DNA of 64,000 nucleotides from Streptomyces griseochromogenes (GCF_001542625.1 NZ_CP016279.1:310001-374000), one strand, 5' to 3'; shown: positions 25,458-34,474, numbered from the stretch's first letter. Notes: generated from the letters alone by a model not told the origin. Numbers and translations: made by a program.

Positions 25458-25787
25458 TCAGTCGTCCGGCTCCGCCTTCCCTGCCTCCTCCTGGGCCTCC
25501 TGTTCTCCCTTCTGTTCTCCCTCCTCTTCTTCCTCCAGCTCCTCCATCAGGCAGATGCCCTCATGCGTCAGCGAGACGGCTGCGGGGGTCTGGTGCGAGG
25601 TCCAGTCCACGCTGATCAGGCCCTCGTCAGCCAGATAGGCGCAGGCGGCGGAGAGGTCCTCGTCGGGCAGGCCCAGCTCGGTGCGGAGCGCCGATCCGCT
25701 GACCTCGGGGCGATTGAGTCCGACGGCCCCGTACAGGGACCGCAGGACCGCCTCCCGGTTGTTCTTGCGTTCGCGGAGTTTCGTCAT
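25458..25787 (-). CDS. Small winged-helix-like protein with acidic tail
   Basis: A 109-residue protein. Residues ~8-70 read as a winged helix-turn-helix (REAVLRSLYGAV, GSALRTELGLPDEDLSAACAYLADEGLISVDW, VSLTHEG). The last 30 residues are almost all Glu/Asp/Gln/Lys. Function unknown; it may be a DNA-binding or modulator protein. It is not coupled to its neighbours. Confidence 0.65.
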   Translation of the reverse strand: MTKLRERKNNREAVLRSLYGAVGLNRPEVSGSALRTELGLPDEDLSAACAYLADEGLISVDWTSHQTPAAVSLTHEGICLMEELEEEEEGEQKGEQEAQEEAGKAEPDD

Positions 25788-25862
25788 GGCTGTCGTTCTC
25801 CGGGGTGACGGCCGCGCGGGGACGGACGCGACGGTGGATCCTCGTGGCCTCACGGACCCGGT

Positions 25863-26123
25863 TCATACCTCGTCGGCGTGAGCGTGCGCCTGCTCTGTCG
25901 ATTCACTGGTCGCGAGCCAGGACCGTGCGGGTTCCGCGGCGTGCGCGGTGTCGAGGGTGAGATGGAGCCGGGTCCCTCCTTCGCGGCCGGCGGGGTAGCT
26001 GCGCTGCTCGGTCGAGTCGAAGCAGCGCCGGAGCACTTCGGCGACGCGACGGGCGACCTCCGGCGTCGCGGCGACGATGCGGACTTCGGCGTGGCCCTCG
26101 GAGGGCAGGGGCTCGTGCTCCAT
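25863..26123 (-). CDS. Conserved hypothetical protein
   Basis: An 86-residue protein with EVRIVAATPEVARRVAEVLRRCFDSTEQRSYP and RLHLTLDTAHA, a beta-alpha-beta pattern common in small Streptomyces proteins. AGGAGG lies upstream of ATG 26123, which favours it over an earlier in-frame ATG at 26267. Function unknown. Confidence 0.65.
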   Translation of the reverse strand: MEHEPLPSEGHAEVRIVAATPEVARRVAEVLRRCFDSTEQRSYPAGREGGTRLHLTLDTAHAAEPARSWLATSESTEQAHAHADEV

Positions 26124-26279
26124 ACGGACCTCCTGGCAGGCGACGGGTACGAACCATGATTCCGGTCGCTGCCCGAAACGCCGGGCGACGGTGTGGGGGC
26201 TGCGTCGCGTTTCCACGGCCGCCCCCTTTTGAAGGATATGCCGGGTAAGGGCGGCCATGCGTCCCATGATCGGCCGGCC

Positions 26280-26337
26280 GACGGACCGACGGACCGACGG
26301 ACCGGCCGAGCGGCCGAGCGGCCACCTTCAGGTGGCC
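26280..26337. repeat. Short tandem 8-mers and adjoining hairpin
   Basis: GACGGACC occurs three times head to tail (26280-26303), then GAGCGGCC twice (26308-26323). The second block runs into a perfect 8-bp hairpin GGCCACCT-TC-AGGTGGCC (26320-26337). The region 26124-26489 otherwise holds no supported gene. Confidence 0.7.
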
Positions 26338-26489
26338 AGGCCGAGCCCGGTGGCCACGCGAGGCGGGCCCGGCCGGGAGTACGGTGGAGGCACCGAGGGT
26401 ACGCCGCGCACCGCCTCAGGCACCGGTGCCGTTCTCGGGGATCGACGACGCCGGGGCGGCCTTCGTCCGTGTCCGGGGCAGGGTTGGTC

Positions 26490-27170
26490 ATGACCGCGCA
26501 GGTGTTCCTCCCGACGACCTTGACCCTCCCCGCGCTCCGGCCCGCACGGGGCAGGCCGCGTACCCGCGTGCCAGGCCCGCCGAAGAGGGAGCGCAGGTCC
26601 TCGCCCCAGGTCGCAGAACGGGTCCGCCCGCTGACGCGTGGTCAGGTCGCGGACCGTCTGCAGGAGCTGGGCGACCTGTACGCGGAGACCTCCGGTGGCG
26701 ACCCATGGGCGTGGAACGAGGCGCGTGTCGCCTTCCTGAGCCATCTCGCGGCCGACGCGCGACGACCAGGGTTCTCGCTGCTGATCGCGGAGACCACCGC
26801 CCTGACCGGATACGCCTACGGCTTCCTCACGGGCGGCGCGGGTCCATGGTTGGCGGGCTTCGACGGACACGTTCGGGGAAGTCTGCTCCGCCGCGCCGCT
26901 TCCGGCCGGCTCTTCGTCGTCTCCGGGATCGTCGTCCCGCCTCGGGTGCGCCGGGAGTACCGGGACCAAGTCTGGAACCTCGCCCGGCGCCTCCAGCGTC
27001 GATTGCTCGCCGACCACGGTGCTGCGCTCGGCGTCGCACTGGTGGATGTCCGGGACGACAGGACCGTCGAGACAATGCGGTCCTGGGGCTGGCGTTACGC
27101 CGGAGACGACACCCTCCAGGCCGTGCCGCCCGGTCCGTTCCGCGTTCTGGTGCTGGCTCCGGGAGAGTGA
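26490..27170 (+). CDS. GNAT-like acetyltransferase
   Basis: A 226-residue protein. After a basic N-terminus, ETSGGDPWAWNEARVAFLSHL and FSLLIAETTALTGYAYGF precede the acetyl-CoA-binding region: a beta strand (LFVVSGIVVPPRVRREYRDQVWNLARRL) followed by LGVALVDVRDDRTVETMRSWGWRYAG. This is the usual order of GNAT motifs A and B. The substrate is unknown. It is convergent with the SpoIIE gene. Confidence 0.7.
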   Translation: MTAQVFLPTTLTLPALRPARGRPRTRVPGPPKRERRSSPQVAERVRPLTRGQVADRLQELGDLYAETSGGDPWAWNEARVAFLSHLAADARRPGFSLLIAETTALTGYAYGFLTGGAGPWLAGFDGHVRGSLLRRAASGRLFVVSGIVVPPRVRREYRDQVWNLARRLQRRLLADHGAALGVALVDVRDDRTVETMRSWGWRYAGDDTLQAVPPGPFRVLVLAPGE

Positions 27171-27189
27171 GCGGCCGGGCCGTCCTGGA

Positions 27190-29016
27190 TCACGCCTCGG
27201 CTCCGGTCACGGGCACCGGCAGGCGCAGGGCGAGAAGGGCGATGTCGTCGGTGCTGCCGGGGGCCATCCGGGCGGACAGCCGGTCGCACAGGGTGTCCAG
27301 CGGATCGTGGGCGAGAGCGAGGGCATGACGGCGCAGCCGGGCGAGCCCGCTGTCCAGGTCGCTGCCGCGAACTTCGATCAGGCCGTCGGTGTAGAGCAGG
27401 AGCGTGGACCCCGGCGGCAGGGCGTGGGTCGCGCTCGGCCGATGACCGCCGGCGCCCAGGTGGGTTCCGAGGATGAGTCCCTGCCCGGATTCGAGGTACT
27501 GCGCGTTCCCGTCGGAGGTCAGCAGCAGGGGCGGCGGGTGCCCGGCACTGGTCCAGTGCAGCGTCCAGGGGCCGGTGTCCGGACCTTCCACCCGGGCGAG
27601 GACGAGGGTGGCCATCCGCACGGTGGTGATGGCGTGCATGGCGTCGTCGAGGCGGTCCACGACGGCACCGGTCGGCCCGGGGTGGTCCCAGGTGAGGGAG
27701 CGCAGGATGCCGTGCAGCTGCGCCATCCCGGCCGCGGCGGTCAGATCGTGGCCCACGACGTCGCCGATGACCAGGGCGAGCGTGCCGTCCCTCAGCGGGA
27801 ACGCGTCGTACCAGTCCCCACCGACCTGGGAGCCGGCCGGAGCGGGCTGGTACCGGGCGGCCAGCTGGAACCGGCCGTGCTCGGGCAGCGGGGGGAGGAG
27901 GTTGCGCTGCATGGCCTCGGCGACCGCACGCTGCCGGCCGAACCGGCGGGCGTTGTCGATGACCAGGCCGACCCGGCGGCCGATGTCGCTCACCACGTCC
28001 AGATCGCCGGTGTCGAAGGGCCGTGCCGCCTCGGTGCGCACCAGTGTCAGCGCACCGGTGACGTGCCCTCTGCTGCCCAGCGGCACCGTGATGACGGATG
28101 CCGCGCCGGTTGCTCCGAGGAAGGCGCTGTGGACGGCGGCGAGGGGGGAGTCGGGCGGTGCGTCCAGGTCCGGCCGGACCTGCAGGACGGGACCGCCTCC
28201 GCTGAGCACCTGGACCAGGGGCGAGTGGGCCGCCTCCCCGGCCGGGGGCAGGTGACCACGCCAGTCCTCCTGCCGGGCGTCACGGCCCTCGGGGCCGGTC
28301 ACCGCCACTCGGTGCACCTGGCGGGAGCCGACCCGCAGGTCCACGGCGGCCCAGTCGGCGAGGCGGGGAACCAGGAGCCGGCTCAACCGGGCGAGGGCCT
28401 CGTCCACCTCAAGGGTCTGACCGAGCACGTCGGTGATCTCCGCGACGAGTGTCAACCGCTCGGCGAGACTCTCCAGAGCGCTCGTATGAGCGGCTCGTTC
28501 CGCCTGCTCCACCCGCTCTGACTGCTCCGCACGTTCCGCGCGTTCCCTACGGGCACGGCGTTCCGCCGCGATCTCGACGATCAGCACGACCATGCCCAGG
28601 GAGACGCCGGAGACGTCGTCGTCCGTCAGAGGTGTGGCCGACCAGGACATCGGGACCAGCCGTCCGTCACCCCGCAGGAACCGGTCGTCGTCCCCGCGTG
28701 CGGGACGCCCCTCGGCCAGCGCCCGCAGCAGCGGACAGCGCTCTCGTGGGACAACGGCGCCTCCCGGGTCCCGATGGCACAGGTCATGCAGGTCCTGCCC
28801 GTGCACCACCGCTGCCGCGCGACCCAGCAGCCGCTCGGCGGCCGGGTTGACCGCGACGATCCGCCCGGCCGGGTCGAGCACGGCGACGGCCGTGCCCAGC
28901 TGCTCGGCCACGTGCTGCCACAGACCCGGCATCGCCGCCGACAGCCGTCTCTCGTGGTCTCCGCCGGACCTCAAGTCCTCCACCACGCCGCCGCCGTCCT
29001 TCCCGCACAGAACCAC
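27190..29016 (-). CDS. PAS-GAF-SpoIIE (PP2C) phosphatase
   Basis: A 608-residue protein: PAS domain at ~30-145 (VAVLDPAGRIVAVNPAAERLLGRAA), short coiled linker (RRARRERAERAEQSERVEQAERA), GAF domain at ~185-365, and SpoIIE/PP2C phosphatase at ~385-600 (GGDWYDAFPLRDGTLALVIGDVVGHD, DRLDDAMHAITT, LLLYTDGLIEVRG, STDDIALLALRL). The metal-binding aspartates are present. By family it dephosphorylates an anti-sigma antagonist in response to ligands sensed by PAS/GAF. The STAS protein 2.4 kb away is a possible partner. Confidence 0.92.
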   Translation of the reverse strand: MVLCGKDGGGVVEDLRSGGDHERRLSAAMPGLWQHVAEQLGTAVAVLDPAGRIVAVNPAAERLLGRAAAVVHGQDLHDLCHRDPGGAVVPRERCPLLRALAEGRPARGDDDRFLRGDGRLVPMSWSATPLTDDDVSGVSLGMVVLIVEIAAERRARRERAERAEQSERVEQAERAAHTSALESLAERLTLVAEITDVLGQTLEVDEALARLSRLLVPRLADWAAVDLRVGSRQVHRVAVTGPEGRDARQEDWRGHLPPAGEAAHSPLVQVLSGGGPVLQVRPDLDAPPDSPLAAVHSAFLGATGAASVITVPLGSRGHVTGALTLVRTEAARPFDTGDLDVVSDIGRRVGLVIDNARRFGRQRAVAEAMQRNLLPPLPEHGRFQLAARYQPAPAGSQVGGDWYDAFPLRDGTLALVIGDVVGHDLTAAAGMAQLHGILRSLTWDHPGPTGAVVDRLDDAMHAITTVRMATLVLARVEGPDTGPWTLHWTSAGHPPPLLLTSDGNAQYLESGQGLILGTHLGAGGHRPSATHALPPGSTLLLYTDGLIEVRGSDLDSGLARLRRHALALAHDPLDTLCDRLSARMAPGSTDDIALLALRLPVPVTGAEA

Positions 29017-29458
29017 ACCGCGACCCGGGATCCCCCGGGCCGCCGGGTCACGGAGACGTCGGTGCCCCGACGGGTCCCTCTTCGAGTACCCGGCCGCACG
29101 GCCGGCACGACAGCGCCTCCGCGAACCGCGGTACGGCCGCTCCCGCCGGGCGTGTCACTGCCGGTGGCTCACGACGTGGGTCTGCGCCGCTCAGTTGTTC
29201 CGTGTCCCGGGTCCTGCCCGACGACATGCCGTTCCGACACGGCCTTCCGCCGCCGAAGTCCCGGCTGCCGGAAGGGACTTCGGTATCTCCCAAAACCCTT
29301 GCCGGAGCGTGAAGATGCCGCTGTTGACCGTGGTTGTCCGTTCTTACGGGCACGCTTTGGGCACGACTGCGCGTGGGGCGCGTTTCCCTTGAGCGGCGGA
29401 TGCTTGTGCGTGCAGCGCTGCCTCGATCACGAAGGGGCTCTTCGGCTCTGGCGGCGTT
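29017..29458. other. Intergenic region without a supported gene
   Basis: I see no coding sequence or RNA gene with support. It must hold the promoter of the SpoIIE gene. Confidence 0.55.
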
Positions 29459-29815
29459 TCACACGGTCACGCCGTCTTTCCCATTTCGTCCTCTATGGCC
29501 CCTCTTGCCGTGATGGCCATCTCTCCCGTCACGCCCGTCTCTGCCGTCCCGCCCGCGCCTGCCGTCTTTGCCTGGTGGGCCGGAGGGGCCCCTCGGGCCA
29601 TCGGGACCGGCGGGGCCGGGCGGACCGGACGCGCCGGGCTCGGCAAAGTGTTCCTGGAGGTCGATGTTCTGTACCTGCATGGCGTCGAGCTCCATTTGAT
29701 GCGCGACGAGCACGGTTGACTGCGCGACGAGCGCGACAATCAGCGCTGCGCGGAACGCAAGGGGGCGCCACGGCCTACGCGGCAATTCGTTTACGCTACT
29801 CACAATATCCCTCAC
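29459..29815 (-). CDS. Membrane-anchored collagen-like protein
   Basis: A 118-residue protein: short cytoplasmic start, one membrane helix at ~20-38 (RAALIVALVAQSTVLVA), a ~22-residue heptad-like stalk (ELDAMQVQNIDLQEHF), then 18 uninterrupted Gly-X-Y triplets at 61-114, ending GVTV. The triplets begin Pro-rich (GPPGPAGPD) and become very charged (GRDGRDGRDGRD). Bacterial collagen-like stretches form trimers, here probably outside the cell. It shares its whole layout with the protein at 30114-30500. Confidence 0.85.
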   Translation of the reverse strand: MRDIVSSVNELPRRPWRPLAFRAALIVALVAQSTVLVAHQMELDAMQVQNIDLQEHFAEPGASGPPGPAGPDGPRGPSGPPGKDGRRGRDGRDGRDGRDGHHGKRGHRGRNGKDGVTV

Positions 29816-30113
29816 GCTGTGTGACGGCGAAAGTGTAAAGGGCGCAGCGGGGAACCAGGGCGATGCCGGCCGAGCGCGCAGGAGCTACGAAAGGGCCCCC
29901 GACGGGCCCGTCACTCAGACGGCAATGCCCCTCCAGCCGAGAGTTCATGACGAGGAGTTCGCAGACCCGTTCCCGACGCGCGGCATACTCGCCCGGTCAC
30001 CGATCCGGGTGGCACCCGTGGGGGTGCTGCAGTCGATGAACACCTGCCAGTGCATCACGGAGGAACTGCCCGTGAGGGCCCTATCCTCCGACGTCCCCAC
30101 TGCGGCCCTGGGC

Positions 30114-30500
30114 TCAACGCCGGCTCGGGGTCTCAGCCGGCGCTGGATTGGCGACAGCGTCTTTCCCGTTGGTGCCGTCCTTGCCGTTGGTGCCGTCCTT
30201 GCCGTCTTTGCCGTGTGTGCCGTCAAGACCGTTGGTGCCGTCCTGGCCGTCCTTGCCGTCCTTGCCGGCCGGGCCGACGGGGCCTGGTGGACCGGAGGGG
30301 CCGGGCGGACCGGAGGGGCCGGACTCGACGTGGTATCCCTGGATGTCGACGTGCTGTGCCTGCAGATGGTTGATCTGCATCTCCTGGGCGACGATCACAA
30401 CTGACTGCGCTACGAGTGCGGTGATCAGCGCTGCGCGGAGCACGAGGGGGCGCTGCGTTCCACGCAGCAATTCGTTTACGTTTCTCACATTGTCCCTCAC
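30114..30500 (-). CDS. Membrane-anchored collagen-like protein (paralogue)
   Basis: A 128-residue protein whose first 60 residues closely match the paralogue downstream (MRDNVRNVNEL, RAALITALVAQSVVIVA). Again exactly 18 Gly-X-Y triplets run from residue 61 to 114, followed by a short tail. The triplets are of a different type: Pro-rich, then GKD/GTN/GQD. The GTG start at 30500 follows AGGGA. The pair looks like a tandem duplication followed by repeat divergence; the 298 bp between them has no other gene. Confidence 0.85.
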   Translation of the reverse strand: MRDNVRNVNELLRGTQRPLVLRAALITALVAQSVVIVAQEMQINHLQAQHVDIQGYHVESGPSGPPGPSGPPGPVGPAGKDGKDGQDGTNGLDGTHGKDGKDGTNGKDGTNGKDAVANPAPAETPSRR

Positions 30501-31220
30501 GGTGCGTGACGGCGATAGTGTAAAGGACGAGGAGTCGGAGAAGGTGGAACTCCTCGTCGAGGTTTTGGCCCGGGGCGACCTCGAAAGTCCTGAGCCTGTC
30601 GATCACTGCACGGAGGTGCTGATGCTTCGGCCTGGAGGATGAGGACGCAGAGCAGCCGGACTGCCGCGAGGAATGGCGTCCCTGGAGTCCGAATCAAGGA
30701 GGCAGAGCCTGCCTGTCGACACCGTTCATCACGGTCCACCTGAACCATGACGAATACTTTGAACCCGACCGTGCGTCACAATCTCGGTGTCGTTCGATGG
30801 GCAGTTGAGGATGCCGCGGAAGGCGGGCCGGCGACTCCGACGCCGATCGTTCCGCCCCTCCGTCGGCCGTCATGCGACGGCCACAGCCCAGCCCGCGCGC
30901 TCCGCCCCTCGGCGCCCTCCGCGACGCCCGTGCCGAATGGCGCCGAGCCCAAGCAGCAGCCAACAGCCCCACACCCGAGCGTGCGACGGACACGACGTAC
31001 GTCCTCGCGCACTGGGTCTTCGCCGGTACCCGGAGGCAGGATCGGTCGACTTCCGGGTCCGGATGACCGACAGCAGGAAGTCGCTGGCGGTCTCGACGCG
31101 ACAGTCCGCAAGGCAGGCCAGGAAGCTGTAGCCATGCCAGATGATCCGCCGGAGGGGCCGGACGATCAGCGTTCTGGCACGAATCTGCCATGCGACTCAC
31201 TGATCACCACACACAGCACA
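30501..31220. other. Gene-poor junction left of the tRNA-Gly repeat
   Basis: No gene is supported. Frames crossing 31253-31298 are translations of antisense tRNA sequence and are discounted. It may contain decayed coding sequence, but I recognise none. Confidence 0.5.
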
Positions 31221-31247
31221 AAGGCCCGGGTCTCCGACCCGTGCCTT
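31221..31247 (-). terminator. Probable original tRNA-Gly terminator
   Basis: Arms AAGGCCCGGGTC and GACCCGTGCCTT (one mismatch) form a hairpin just beyond the tRNA 3'-half repeat, in the place a tRNA terminator would occupy. It supports the idea that an intact tRNA-Gly once ended here. Confidence 0.6.
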
Positions 31248-31252
31248 CTCCA

Positions 31253-31298
31253 TGGAGCGGGTGACGAGAATCGAACTCGCGCTCTCAGCTTGGGAAGC
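31253..31298 (-). repeat. Attachment-site repeat: 3' half of tRNA-Gly (distal copy)
   Basis: 46 bp are identical to 40869-40914. They cover the tRNA from the encoded CCA end through the T arm and into the anticodon stem, then diverge. This is the typical footprint of tyrosine-recombinase integration into a tRNA 3' end. The copy lies downstream of the intact tRNA's 3' end in the same orientation, as expected for the far end of an inserted element. Confidence 0.85.
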
Positions 31299-31791
31299 GA
31301 CGGCGCTTGCGTCGATGGTCTGCCCCTGACCTGAACAGACACGTCGAGCTGCAATCCCATCAGCAGTCCGGCTCGCCGCCCTGGGGCGGGAAATGGCGGC
31401 AGACCGCCGGGCGGTGAGCGAGTGGGGGCAGCGGGCCGTTGACGGGGCCCTGCTGAGCGTCGTCGACCATCCCGGGTGGGCGGCCGGCGCTCCGGCTGCG
31501 GCGATGGGCTCGGAACGGATGCTCGACGCCCGCCTCTGCCAGTTGGAAGGCGGGCCACCACCAACTGCCGCCCGGACAGAATCCGGCTGACGCGGAGGGG
31601 AGTGGGCGTGGTCTCGCCGCTGTGGGCTGCAGCGGGGTCTGCGGCCATGGCTGCACAGGAGCACGGCGGCAGGCGTCGCGGCACTACGGCCGCTGCGGAA
31701 GCCGTTGGCCACAGGGTTCATGGCCACAGCCGGGCCGTCGCCCAGAGTCTCGTAGTGTCGGCGCAGAGCGGGCGCGTCGAGGATGGCCCAG
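31299..31791. other. Gene-poor left end of the island
   Basis: No supported gene. A minus-strand frame near 31660-31790 (ALRRHYETLGDGPAVAMNPVANGF) may be a relic, but I cannot name the family. Confidence 0.45.
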
Positions 31792-32061
31792 TCACTCCTT
31801 GATCGTCGCCGTCTCGGCCGCCGGTGGGGTCGCGGCAAGGGACGTCGGGCGACGGTGCCGCAGCATCCAGGGGAGCCTGACCGTCTTGCCACGACGGATG
31901 GCGAAGCGCGCCAGGACGACGTGGCCACCCATGAAGACGACCTTGAGAAGGACAACCGCCAGGATTGCATTGACGCCCCACTCGGTCCATGCCGACGCGG
32001 CCAGCGCGGCACCGAAGGCTCCCACGTGTCCGGCGATGACCAGTGCGCCCACCACCGTCAT
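31792..32061 (-). CDS. Small two-helix membrane protein
   Basis: An 89-residue protein from ATG 32061 with two membrane segments (~3-22 and ~27-48: VNAILAVVLLKVVFMGGHVVLA) and a basic C-terminal tail. The ribosome-binding site is weak. Function unknown. It overlaps the opposite-strand ATPase fragment by a few bases. Confidence 0.55.
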   Translation of the reverse strand: MTVVGALVIAGHVGAFGAALAASAWTEWGVNAILAVVLLKVVFMGGHVVLARFAIRRGKTVRLPWMLRHRRPTSLAATPPAAETATIKE

Positions 32062-32249
32062 GGCTATCGCCTTGCGGTGCCGCAGAACTTGGTCATCGCG
32101 GGCGCGTTCATCGCCGGCCTGGTCGCGTGGGACCTGATCGGCACCCTGCCGCTGCCACTGGGCGTGGCCGGCCACGAGGGCTCCACGGTCATCGTCGGCC
32201 TCAACGGACTGCGCCTGCTGCGCGGGGCGGCGTGGCGGCGGGCCGCCGA
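32053..32249 (+). pseudogene. C-terminal fragment of a P-type cation ATPase
   Basis: About 65 residues (NLVIAGAFIAGLVAWDLIG, then PLPLGVAGHEGSTVIVGLNG and LRLLRGAAWRRA) match the last membrane segments of Streptomyces heavy-metal P-type ATPases. Nothing of the phosphorylation (DKTGT) or ATP-binding domains precedes it, so it is a 5'-truncated relic. Confidence 0.7.
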
Positions 32250-32783
32250 ATGCGCCGACGCAAGGCTCCCGCACAGGGCGAGCCCCGGTGCTCGGTCACC
32301 GTGTGCCGGGGCTGCTGCTGCGGCACCGCCAAGATCCCCGGCGTCGACCATGCCACCCAACTCAACACGCTCAAGGCCGAATTGAGTGCGGTCGCCCGGA
32401 TCTGGGCCGTGAACTGCCTGGACACGTGCGAGCAGGCCAACGTCATCGTGGTCCAGCCGTCCTCCGCCGGCCGGGCCGCGGGTGGACGGCCGGTCTGGCT
32501 CGGTCTCGTCAACGATCCCGACGCGACGGCCGACATCGCACAGTGGGTGCGATCCGGTGGCCCCGGGCTCGCCGATCCGCCCGACATCCTGGACCTGTAC
32601 GAGTTCGCTCCGTCGCGGCGGGTGCGACGGGGCGTCGAGGAGTGGGCGGACGCGGCTGCGCCGGGTCGGCATGGGTGCAGGGCGCGAGGGCGCCCAAAGG
32701 CTGAGTCTGCTGCGTCGGTTCGCGCCTTCGAAGGCCGTGGACTCCTGTCCCGCTCGGTCAGTGGACGCGCAGAGCGGCAGTGA
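32250..32783 (+). CDS. Thioredoxin-like [2Fe-2S] ferredoxin-domain protein
   Basis: A 177-residue protein. Cysteines at 14, 19, 22-24 (CSVTVCRGCCCG) and 56, 60 (VNCLDTCEQANVIVV) match the thioredoxin-like ferredoxin pattern that binds a 2Fe-2S cluster. The extra CCC run is unusual. The ATG at 32250 directly follows the ATPase relic and has only a weak ribosome-binding site, so the gene may be a passenger of the rearrangement. The last ~50 residues are Arg-rich and unlike the domain, so the native C-terminus may be lost. Confidence 0.7.
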   Translation: MRRRKAPAQGEPRCSVTVCRGCCCGTAKIPGVDHATQLNTLKAELSAVARIWAVNCLDTCEQANVIVVQPSSAGRAAGGRPVWLGLVNDPDATADIAQWVRSGGPGLADPPDILDLYEFAPSRRVRRGVEEWADAAAPGRHGCRARGRPKAESAASVRAFEGRGLLSRSVSGRAERQ

Positions 32784-33133
32784 GTCTTCGCGGCGCTGGT
32801 AGACGGTGAGGCTGTCGCCGAGGTCGGCGTAGGTGAGGGCGTGGACGCGTCTGTACTTCTGGGGGTCTCGGGGCACCAGGGCGTCGTGCTGCTGTTGTTC
32901 GGTGCTGACGTGGTCGTCGAGACCGGTCAGGGTGCGGGCGGCGGGCCGGCGACGGTGCCGCCGGCCGGTCCGCTGACGCGGGAGTGGATGGGCTGGGGAC
33001 CGTCGTCGCGCAGCAGGGCGTCTTCGGCGGCAAGGCAGACCCGAGAGCACGCCTTGGCTGTTTTTCTACGTCTCGTAGTAGCTTGAACGGGGCGAAGACA
33101 GAGCTTGCTGGAGCAGGCAGAGGGAGGTGCCGG
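32784..33133. other. Leader region of the BlaI/M56 operon with a possible relic
   Basis: No gene is supported. A minus-strand frame near 32790-32930 (RDPQKYRRVHALTYADLGDS) looks protein-like but has no start and no recognised family. The BlaI-type operator is at 33066-33081. Confidence 0.45.
33066..33081. promoter_or_regulatory. BlaI/MecI-type operator
   Basis: CTACG-TCT-CGTAG within TTCTACGTCTCGTAGTAG, upstream of the BlaI gene. It resembles the TAC(T)ACA-TGTAGTA sites of the BlaI/MecI family and the copy at 35308-35323. Confidence 0.65.
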
Positions 33134-33532
33134 ATGACCGGCGGTACTGACGGCCCGAAGGAGTCCCGGCGCCGTGCGCGGGGAGAGCTGGAGGGGCAGG
33201 TGCTGGCGGCCCTGTGGGCGGCCGGCGGGCCGGCGACGGCTGTGGTCGTGCACGAGAACCTGGGGGACGACGACACGGCCCACACCACCGTGCTGACCAT
33301 CCTGACGCGGCTGTGCGACAAGGGGCTGGTGACCCGGCAGCGTGAGGGGCGTAGCTACGTGTACACGCCCGTGGACGACCGGCCGGGGATGGCCGCGGCC
33401 GGAATGCACTCGCTGCTCGACGACGGTGGAGACCGCGCGGTGGTGCTGGCCCGGTTCGTGTCCGATCTGTCGGCGGAGGACGAACGGCTGCTGGAGCAGC
33501 TGCTGCACGGTGACGGCCCCCTGCGGGGGTGA
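33134..33532 (+). CDS. BlaI/MecI-family transcriptional regulator
   Basis: A 132-residue winged-helix repressor: GELEGQVLAALWAAGGPATAVVVHENL, HTTVLTILTRLCDKGLVTRQREGRSYVYTP and a C-terminal dimerisation helix. GGGAGGTG precedes the ATG. The family represses stress or beta-lactam genes until cleaved by a partner M56 peptidase, here the next gene, 3 bp downstream. It probably binds its own promoter and the PAP2 promoter. Confidence 0.93.
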   Translation: MTGGTDGPKESRRRARGELEGQVLAALWAAGGPATAVVVHENLGDDDTAHTTVLTILTRLCDKGLVTRQREGRSYVYTPVDDRPGMAAAGMHSLLDDGGDRAVVLARFVSDLSAEDERLLEQLLHGDGPLRG

Positions 33533-33535
33533 GGC

Positions 33536-34474
33536 GTGTTCTGGCCCGTACCGATGTATCTGCCGCTGCTGGTGAGCGCGGCGCTGGCGCTGGTGGCGCC
33601 ATGGGCGGGGCGCCGGATGCCGCCCCGGGCAGGGACGTGGGCGATGGCGTGCGCGGCCGTCGTGGCGGCCGGTACATGGGCGACCGAGCTGGCGATCCTG
33701 GCGTTCACCGCGATAGGGCAGGTGCCGCTGGTGGCGGAGCAGGGGCCGTGGTCGGTGAGCGTGCTCGCGGCGGAGGACCCGGTGAACCGGAAGGTCGCCG
33801 CGGTGTGCGCCGGGGTGGTGCTGGTCGTGGTGGGCAGTGTGACAGTGGCGTCCTGGCGCCGGGGACGAGCGCTGGTCGATGCCTGGCGGGAGTGCCGGCA
33901 CATCGCGGGAGGCGGGGACCTCGCGGTGGTCGACGATCCCGTCCCTGCGGCCTTCGCCGTGCTCGGCGCGCCGGGGCGTGTGGTGGTCTCCTCCGGGATG
34001 CTGCGGCTCCTGGACGCGCCGGAGCGTCGGGCCCTGCTCGCCCATGAGCGCGCGCACCTGCGCCATAGGCACCAGGTGTTCTCGCTGGTACTCCATCTGA
34101 CGACCACGATCGATCCGTTGCTGCGGCCGCTGGAGCGAGCTGGGGCGTTCGCGGTGGAGCGGTGGGCGGACGAGGAGGCGGGCGCCGAGGTGGCGGACCG
34201 GCGCCTGGTGGCGCGGGCCATCGCACGGGCGGCCCTGGCGGCGAGCCGGGCCCGGCAGGCGGCTCTGGCCGCCACCGGCGGGCCGGTGCCGCAGCGCGTC
34301 CAGGCGCTGATGGCTCCGCCGGTCTCGCGCCACCACGGCGCGACGGCCGTGTTCGCGGTGCTGATGGCGGCGTGCTGCGCGAGCCTGGCCCTGACCGCGC
34401 ACGACACGGAGCGGCTGTTCGAGGCCGCGATGCACGCCCATGCCGCCGCCGGAGCACACCTGCCTGCGCGGTGA
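33536..34474 (+). CDS. M56/BlaR1-like membrane metallopeptidase
   Basis: A 312-residue protein with about four membrane helices. The zinc site HExxH reads LLAHERAHLRHRHQ, with a downstream acidic segment (VERWADEEAGAEVADRR) that supplies the third ligand. It has no extracellular penicillin-binding sensor domain, as is usual for the short Streptomyces members. It probably cleaves or controls the BlaI repressor upstream; the signal is unknown. Confidence 0.9.
   Translation: MFWPVPMYLPLLVSAALALVAPWAGRRMPPRAGTWAMACAAVVAAGTWATELAILAFTAIGQVPLVAEQGPWSVSVLAAEDPVNRKVAAVCAGVVLVVVGSVTVASWRRGRALVDAWRECRHIAGGGDLAVVDDPVPAAFAVLGAPGRVVVSSGMLRLLDAPERRALLAHERAHLRHRHQVFSLVLHLTTTIDPLLRPLERAGAFAVERWADEEAGAEVADRRLVARAIARAALAASRARQAALAATGGPVPQRVQALMAPPVSRHHGATAVFAVLMAACCASLALTAHDTERLFEAAMHAHAAAGAHLPAR

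Noticed and set aside
30747..31334. Plus-strand open frame of 195 codons ending in the tRNA repeat
   Set aside because: Its end (AGDENRTRALSLGS) is the antisense translation of the tRNA-Gly 3' half, a well-known spurious gene type; nothing else in it looks like a protein family.
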